A stretch of DNA of 64,000 nt from Ardenticatenales bacterium (GTDB lineage Bacteria; Chloroflexota; Anaerolineae; Ardenticatenales; Ardenticatenaceae). A program made the position numbers and the translations under genes. Location of the stretch: positions 1-64,000 of the forward strand of contig JACKAZ010000007.1 of assembly GCA_020634795.1 (NCBI GenBank), given 5' to 3'. Each line of letters starts with the position of its first letter. The first letter of the stretch is position 1. Shown in pieces: positions 59,637-64,000 of this stretch. The notes beneath the pieces were generated by a model. The model made no database searches. It was given only the letters and a program-made list of their open reading frames with translations, and was not told where the DNA came from.

Positions 59637-62523
59637 GCAGGGCACCTTGGTCGATGTGAAAACAGCGGCCCACTTCGACGAGTCCCCGCCGCTGAGGACG
59701 TTGCGAAGCACGGCCCCCGCCGCGCCCTCGCTGGCGATGTTGCTCGACGCACCGTCCGGCTACGAAGGGCCGCTCGGTCCGCAAAGCGCGGACAGCGCCG
59801 TGCAGCCCGACGTGGGGGCGCTGCCGCCCCCCATGTTGCGCCGCAGCTTCGATACCTTGCCCAACATCGCGGGCGTGGTGCCGCCCGACCCCGTCGGTGA
59901 TGTCGGCCCCGACCACTACGTCACGATGAGCAACCTTTACTTCGCCATCTACATCAAGACGGGTGAGTTGCTCTACGGGCCGCAGCCCAACAACACCCTT
60001 TGGCAGGGCTTCGGCGGCCCGTGCGAGGCCGAGAATGCGGGCGACCCCATCGTGCTCTACGATCAGATCGACGACCGCTGGATTCTCTCACAATTCACCG
60101 TCCTTGGGGCCGAATATTTCAACTGTGTCGCCGTCTCGACCAGCGGCGACCCGACCGGCAGTTACTATCGCTACGCCTTCAGCAATGGCACAGTGCTGCC
60201 GGACTATCCCAAATATGGCCTGTGGTCGGACGGCCTCTACATCTCGACCCGCGACTTCCTTGGAACCTTCGTCACTTCGATCGGCCTCTACGCCATCGAC
60301 CGACCCGCGCTGATGAGTGGCGACCCCAACGCCACCCTGATCCACTTTGCGATTCCGGTCGATGGCAACGAAGCGACGCTGGGCGATGGGCTGCTCCCCG
60401 CCGATCTTGACGGGAATATGTTGCCGCCCGATGGCAGCCCGCAATGGTTCGTCGGCACGATGGACGACGGCGGCCCCTACGCCGCGCCGCAGGACGCGCT
60501 CAGCCTCTGGCGCTTCGCGGCCAACTTCGCCGAACCCGCTGCCTCCAGCGTAAGCCTGCAAGCCGTGATCCCCACCACCGCCTTCGACTCGATCTTCCCC
60601 TGTAGCCCCGGCCCACGGAATTGCATCCCCCAGCCCGAGACCGATCAGAAGGTGGATGTCCAATCCTACCGCCAACGACCGCTCTGGCGGCTGGCCTACC
60701 GCAACTTCGGAACGCACGAATCGCTGGTCACGGCGCAGTCGGTCGAGGCGGCGCAGGGCATGGCGGGGATGCGCTGGTACGAGCTGCGCGACCCCAGCGG
60801 CACGCCAACAATCCATCAGCAGGGCACTTACGCGCCCGGACTGGTCGATGGCGTCCATCGCTGGTTCGGCAGTGCGGCGATGGACCAAGAGGGCAACCTG
60901 GCCCTCGGCTACAGCGCCAGCAGCGAGTCGCTCTACCCATCGCTGCGTTACACGGGCCGCCTCGTCGACGATCCGCTCGGTACGCTGCCCCGTGGCGAGG
61001 GTATCATTGTGGCCGGTGGCGGCTCGCAGACGGGGGCCAGCCGCTGGGGGGATTATTCGGCGCTGACCGTCGACCCGACCGATGATTGCACCTTCTGGTA
61101 CACGAACCAGTACTACCCCACCAGCAGCGCGCAGGGCTGGCAGTTGCGGGTCGGCAGCTTCCGCTTCGACCAGTGTGGCGAGCCGGATTTCGCGCTGGAA
61201 GTGGTGCCGGATGCGCTATCGGCTTGCGTCGGCCAAGCGATCACGGCCCAAGTCCCGATCGAGCGTTTCCGCGGCTTTGCCGATCCGGTCACGCTGAGCG
61301 CGGCGGGCTTGCCCCCCGGTGTGGATGCCGCTTTCGCCCCCAATCCCGTCGTGCCCCCTGGCACCAGCGAACTGACGCTGACGGTGGCCCCCGACGCAGC
61401 GGCCAGCGTCACCACCGTGCAGGTGGTGGGCACTGCGCCGACCCGCAGCCACAGCGCCGCACTCGACCTAGCGATCTACAGCGCTACCCCCGCGCCGCCG
61501 ATGCTGCGTTCGCCGTTGGATGGCGCGGTGGCTCAGCCACGTCAGAACCTTGTTTTGCGTTGGCAGCCCGTCGCGCAGGCCGCGCGTTACACCGTCGAAG
61601 TGGCAACCGACGCCGACTTCAGCGATCTGGTCTACCGCGCCACCATCAACGGCTACAGCGCAACCCTCGACCCGTTGGCACCGCAAACGACCTACTTTTG
61701 GCGGGTGCGCGCCGTCAACGACTGTGGCACGGGGCCATGGTCCGTAGCGCGCCACTTCACCACTGAAGCGACGCCCACGATCCTGCTGATCGATGATGAC
61801 GACAACAACCCCGACATGCGGCCCCGTTACGAAGCGGCGCTGGCGGCACGCAACGTCAGTTGGGATCTGTGGGATACGGCCAATAGCGACAATGAACCCG
61901 GTGCGGGCGATTTGGCGCCCTACCGCGTCGTGATCTGGTTCACTGGTGATTCTTTCTCGATCGCCACCGGCCCCAACCACGAGAGCGAGGCGGCGCTGGC
62001 CGCGTGGTTGGATGCACCGCCCCACGGCTGCTTGCTGATGAGCAGCCAAGAGTACCATTTCATGCGCGGCCTCACGCCCTTCATGCAGAACTATCTGGGG
62101 GCTGCGTCGGTGCAGAACGACAGCGGCGATTATGAGGCGGTGGTGGGGCAGGGGGCCTTCGCAGGCGCCAGCTACACGCTCGACTATCCCTTCACCGATT
62201 TCTCCGACACGGTCGAACCGGGCAGTGGGGCGGTCAGCTTTATCGGTGACAACCAGCACAACGCCGCGCTCGCCACCCTGGGCGAGGGCTGGCGCACCAC
62301 CTTCTGGCTCTTCCCGTGGGAAGCGATCGACAGCGCCGACGCGCGGGCCGATGCGCTGGCCCGGCTCTTGGCATGGTGCAATGGCGAGCCGACGGCCATT
62401 GGGCTGACAGCGCCCTCCGTTGGCGGCGCGTCGCCCGCCCCGCGCTGGCCCCTCGGGCTGGCGCTGCTGAGCGTGGCAGGGGCATGGTTCTGGGTCAGGC
62501 GCAAGCAACGCCGGGCGCTGTGA
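59530..62523 (+). CDS. Large multidomain surface protein (propeller-like, Ig/FN3-like, C-terminal anchor)
   Basis: The 997-residue exported protein has a signal peptide (LLVVLLIALPLLGLALLW). The N-terminal region of about 530 residues is homologous to the protein at 8796-10691 (PPDPVGDVGPDHYVTMSNLYF, GDPIVLYDQIDDRWILSQF, GDYSALTVDPTDDCTFWY). An Ig-like domain follows (EPDFALEVVPDALSACVGQAI), then an FN3-like domain (PPMLRSPLDGAVAQPRQNLVLRW to TYFWRVRAVNDCG). Next is a flavodoxin/GATase-like segment (TILLIDDDDNNPDMRPRYEAAL to VIWFTGDSF). A C-terminal helix and basic end complete it (GLALLSVAGAWFWVRRKQRR). Its role is unknown, probably adhesion or surface binding. Confidence 0.82.
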   Translation: MPRPALLVVLLIALPLLGLALLWQPTTQGAVAATSGQGTLVDVKTAAHFDESPPLRTLRSTAPAAPSLAMLLDAPSGYEGPLGPQSADSAVQPDVGALPPPMLRRSFDTLPNIAGVVPPDPVGDVGPDHYVTMSNLYFAIYIKTGELLYGPQPNNTLWQGFGGPCEAENAGDPIVLYDQIDDRWILSQFTVLGAEYFNCVAVSTSGDPTGSYYRYAFSNGTVLPDYPKYGLWSDGLYISTRDFLGTFVTSIGLYAIDRPALMSGDPNATLIHFAIPVDGNEATLGDGLLPADLDGNMLPPDGSPQWFVGTMDDGGPYAAPQDALSLWRFAANFAEPAASSVSLQAVIPTTAFDSIFPCSPGPRNCIPQPETDQKVDVQSYRQRPLWRLAYRNFGTHESLVTAQSVEAAQGMAGMRWYELRDPSGTPTIHQQGTYAPGLVDGVHRWFGSAAMDQEGNLALGYSASSESLYPSLRYTGRLVDDPLGTLPRGEGIIVAGGGSQTGASRWGDYSALTVDPTDDCTFWYTNQYYPTSSAQGWQLRVGSFRFDQCGEPDFALEVVPDALSACVGQAITAQVPIERFRGFADPVTLSAAGLPPGVDAAFAPNPVVPPGTSELTLTVAPDAAASVTTVQVVGTAPTRSHSAALDLAIYSATPAPPMLRSPLDGAVAQPRQNLVLRWQPVAQAARYTVEVATDADFSDLVYRATINGYSATLDPLAPQTTYFWRVRAVNDCGTGPWSVARHFTTEATPTILLIDDDDNNPDMRPRYEAALAARNVSWDLWDTANSDNEPGAGDLAPYRVVIWFTGDSFSIATGPNHESEAALAAWLDAPPHGCLLMSSQEYHFMRGLTPFMQNYLGAASVQNDSGDYEAVVGQGAFAGASYTLDYPFTDFSDTVEPGSGAVSFIGDNQHNAALATLGEGWRTTFWLFPWEAIDSADARADALARLLAWCNGEPTAIGLTAPSVGGASPAPRWPLGLALLSVAGAWFWVRRKQRRAL

Positions 62524-62780
62524 AGACAAGGAGCGGGGGGAGCGGGGGGAGCGGGGGAGGGGGGGGAGCTAGGGGAGCTGAGGGGGACGTTGCAAAACAA
62601 CGCAACGCGCATGGAAGAGCCTCGATCTGCGATTTGCGATTCTCCTCGATTCACGACCCTTCTGTGCCCCGTTTCAACGTCTCTCCCTACGCTTCGCTCT
62701 GGGCGGGCGGTTTCGCGTTTCGTGCCCGCTGTGTCACGATCTACCCCCGTCATGCAACCAACAGTGATTCGCCCCACCCC
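62524..62780. other. G-rich intergenic region
   Basis: Directly after the stop a run of GGGGGGAGC units (62533-62590) has many G tracts of 4-8 bases, a potential G-quadruplex. The rest is the leader of the permease gene and carries CTCCTCGATTC-type words. No gene is seen. Confidence 0.6.
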
Positions 62781-63656
62781 GTGATCCGACTTTCCCAACG
62801 CATCCAGCCTTGGCTCTTCCTTGCGCCCTACTTGATCGGCACCTTCGTGTTGATCGTGCTGCCCGCCCTGGTGACGAGCGTGATCGCTTTCACCGACTAC
62901 AACGCGCTCAGCACGCCGACCTTCACGGGGCTGGACAACTTCCGCCAGATGTGGGAATCGCCGATCGTGCGCGCCTCGTTGCGCAACACGCTCGTTTTTG
63001 TGATGGTGGCGGTGCCGCTGCGGATGTTGGGCGCGTTGCTGCTGGCGCTGCTGCTCCAGCGCAAACGACGGCTCTTTGGACTCTACCGCGCCATGGTCTA
63101 CATCCCGACCATCATCCCCGAGACGGCCTTTGGCTTGCTCGGCCTGTGGATTTTTAACCCTGTTTTCGGGCCGCTGAACCAACTGCTGGCGCTGGTCGGG
63201 CTGCCCCAACCGGCCTGGCTGACGACGGCGGCGGGCGCACAGACGGCGATCATCCTGCTGCTGACCCTGCAGTTGGGCGAGGGTTTCATCGTGCTGCTGG
63301 CGGGCTTGCAGATGATCCCGCGGGCGGTTTACGAAGCGGCGGCGGTCGATGGGGCGAGCGAGTGGCAGAGCTTCTGGCAGATCACGCTGCCCCTGCTCAC
63401 TCCGTGGATGTTGCTGTTGCTCTTCCGCGATTTACTGATGAGCGTGCAGATGACCTTTGCCCCGTCCTTCGTGATGACCTACGGCGGGCCGTACTATGCA
63501 ACCACCTACGTGCCACTGCTCATCTACGAGCTGGCCTTCGACCTCTTCGAGCTGGGGATCGCGGCGGCGCTGTTGCTGCTCTTCTATCTGATGATCGGCC
63601 TGATGATCGTGATTGTGGTGCGGGTCGTGGGGGTCGAACGTTCCTATGGATCGTAA
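62781..63656 (+). CDS. Sugar ABC transporter permease (MalF-type)
   Basis: The 291-residue inner-membrane permease has six helices, starting at GTG 62781 (IRLSQRIQPWLFLAPYLIGTFVLIVLPALVTSVI). The EAA loop contacting the ATPase is AVYEAAAVDGASEWQSFWQITLPLLTP. It imports a carbohydrate with a second permease encoded downstream (overlap 11 bp). The binding protein is not in the window. The ATPase at 41556 is of the type that serves such permeases. Confidence 0.9.
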   Translation: MIRLSQRIQPWLFLAPYLIGTFVLIVLPALVTSVIAFTDYNALSTPTFTGLDNFRQMWESPIVRASLRNTLVFVMVAVPLRMLGALLLALLLQRKRRLFGLYRAMVYIPTIIPETAFGLLGLWIFNPVFGPLNQLLALVGLPQPAWLTTAAGAQTAIILLLTLQLGEGFIVLLAGLQMIPRAVYEAAAVDGASEWQSFWQITLPLLTPWMLLLLFRDLLMSVQMTFAPSFVMTYGGPYYATTYVPLLIYELAFDLFELGIAAALLLLFYLMIGLMIVIVVRVVGVERSYGS

Positions 63657-64000
63657 AGAGAGCCGGCTTCGCATGACGAGCCACCACCTCGTGGCCCTGC
63701 TCGTCGCCCTTTTCTTCGTCTTGCCGTTGTTCTGGGCCTTCGTCGCCTCGTTGCGGCCCGCGGGCTTTGCCCCCGCGCAGAGCGTGCAATGGTGGCCGGA
63801 TGTCGCCCACTGGGACAACTACCTCGAAGTCTTCAGCCAAGTGCCCTTTGCGCGCTATCTGCGCAACTCGTTGTTCGTCACGGCGGTGGCCGTGCCGATC
63901 ACCATGCTCACCGCCTCGCTGGGGGCGCTGGGGCTGACGCAGGTGGGCGATGGGGCGCGGCGCTGGCTGCTGCGGATCAGCATTGGCTTGCTCATCGTGC
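63646..64000 (+). CDS. Sugar ABC transporter permease (MalG-type), cut by window end
   Basis: The ATG overlaps the end of the previous permease. The first about 118 residues are seen: a short basic start, one membrane helix (LVALLVALFFVLPLFWAFVASLRP), then WWPDVAHWDNYLEVFSQVPFARYLRNSLFVTAVAVPITML, typical of MalG-like permeases. The EAA loop would lie beyond the window. Confidence 0.88.
   Translation, partial: MDRKESRLRMTSHHLVALLVALFFVLPLFWAFVASLRPAGFAPAQSVQWWPDVAHWDNYLEVFSQVPFARYLRNSLFVTAVAVPITMLTASLGALGLTQVGDGARRWLLRISIGLLIV

Overview
The window looks like a piece of chromosome from a GC-rich filamentous-type Chloroflexota (Anaerolineae/Ardenticatenia-like). This is an inference from gene content: AIM24, DUF3048 and FxLYD-type lipoproteins, beta-propeller lipoproteins, Thr/Pro-rich linkers on surface proteins, WXG100 toxins, a CoA-catabolism cluster and many PIN/DUF433 addiction modules. 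No rRNA, tRNA or CRISPR was found.

Layout. (1) 1-4.6 kb is AT-richer than the rest. It reads as an integrase-less gene-cassette array: six attC-like sites separate a sugar-transferase remnant, an ORF-less cassette, a phosphotransferase (APH), a HigBA toxin-antitoxin pair, a decayed isoprenylcysteine-methyltransferase-like gene and a decayed Imm5-like immunity gene. (2) 4.7-25.6 kb is mostly ordinary chromosome: asparaginase, Ogt, AIM24, secreted propeller proteins, RlmD, homoserine kinase, a PIG-L deacetylase and others. It also carries a DUF433/DUF5615 module inserted at the end of a GNAT gene and an IS200-type element that splits a lipoprotein gene. (3) 25.6-41.4 kb is a phenylacetate/beta-oxidation-like cluster (thiolase, PaaI thioesterase, hydroxyacyl-CoA dehydrogenases, two enoyl-CoA hydratases, EthD) peppered with addiction modules: a restriction-modification pair, three complete PIN toxin-antitoxin pairs beside the one at 33.3-34.1 kb, and an orphan DUF433. 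(4) 41.5-53.0 kb holds an MsmX/UgpC-type ABC ATPase, a TPR protein, an amidase, an ArsR-controlled metal P-type ATPase and an APC permease with universal-stress domains. (5) 53.5-59.2 kb is a conflict island: a decayed DUF433/DUF5615 pair, a WXG100-type polymorphic toxin with an adjacent pentapeptide-repeat gene (candidate immunity), a PIN/HicB-like pair, and a second, frameshifted pentapeptide gene. (6) 59.5-64 kb has a large multidomain surface protein and two sugar-ABC permeases, the second cut by the window end.

The most striking pattern is that four addiction modules sit between direct repeats made from the end of the neighbouring host gene. These are the GNAT 3' end (56 bp), the thiolase 3' end (206 bp, about 1 mismatch), the hydroxyacyl-CoA dehydrogenase 5' end (159 bp, about 92% identical) and a region of about 0.8 kb covering a pentapeptide-gene tail and the 5' end of a surface-protein gene. 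In the first three cases one copy keeps the host gene intact and the other is a stranded stub. This matches the 'insertion with long target duplication' known for restriction-modification units, here apparently shared by toxin-antitoxin modules. Intergenic regions also carry composite tandem arrays with 9-, 8-, 7- and 6-bp units and several dispersed palindromic repeats.
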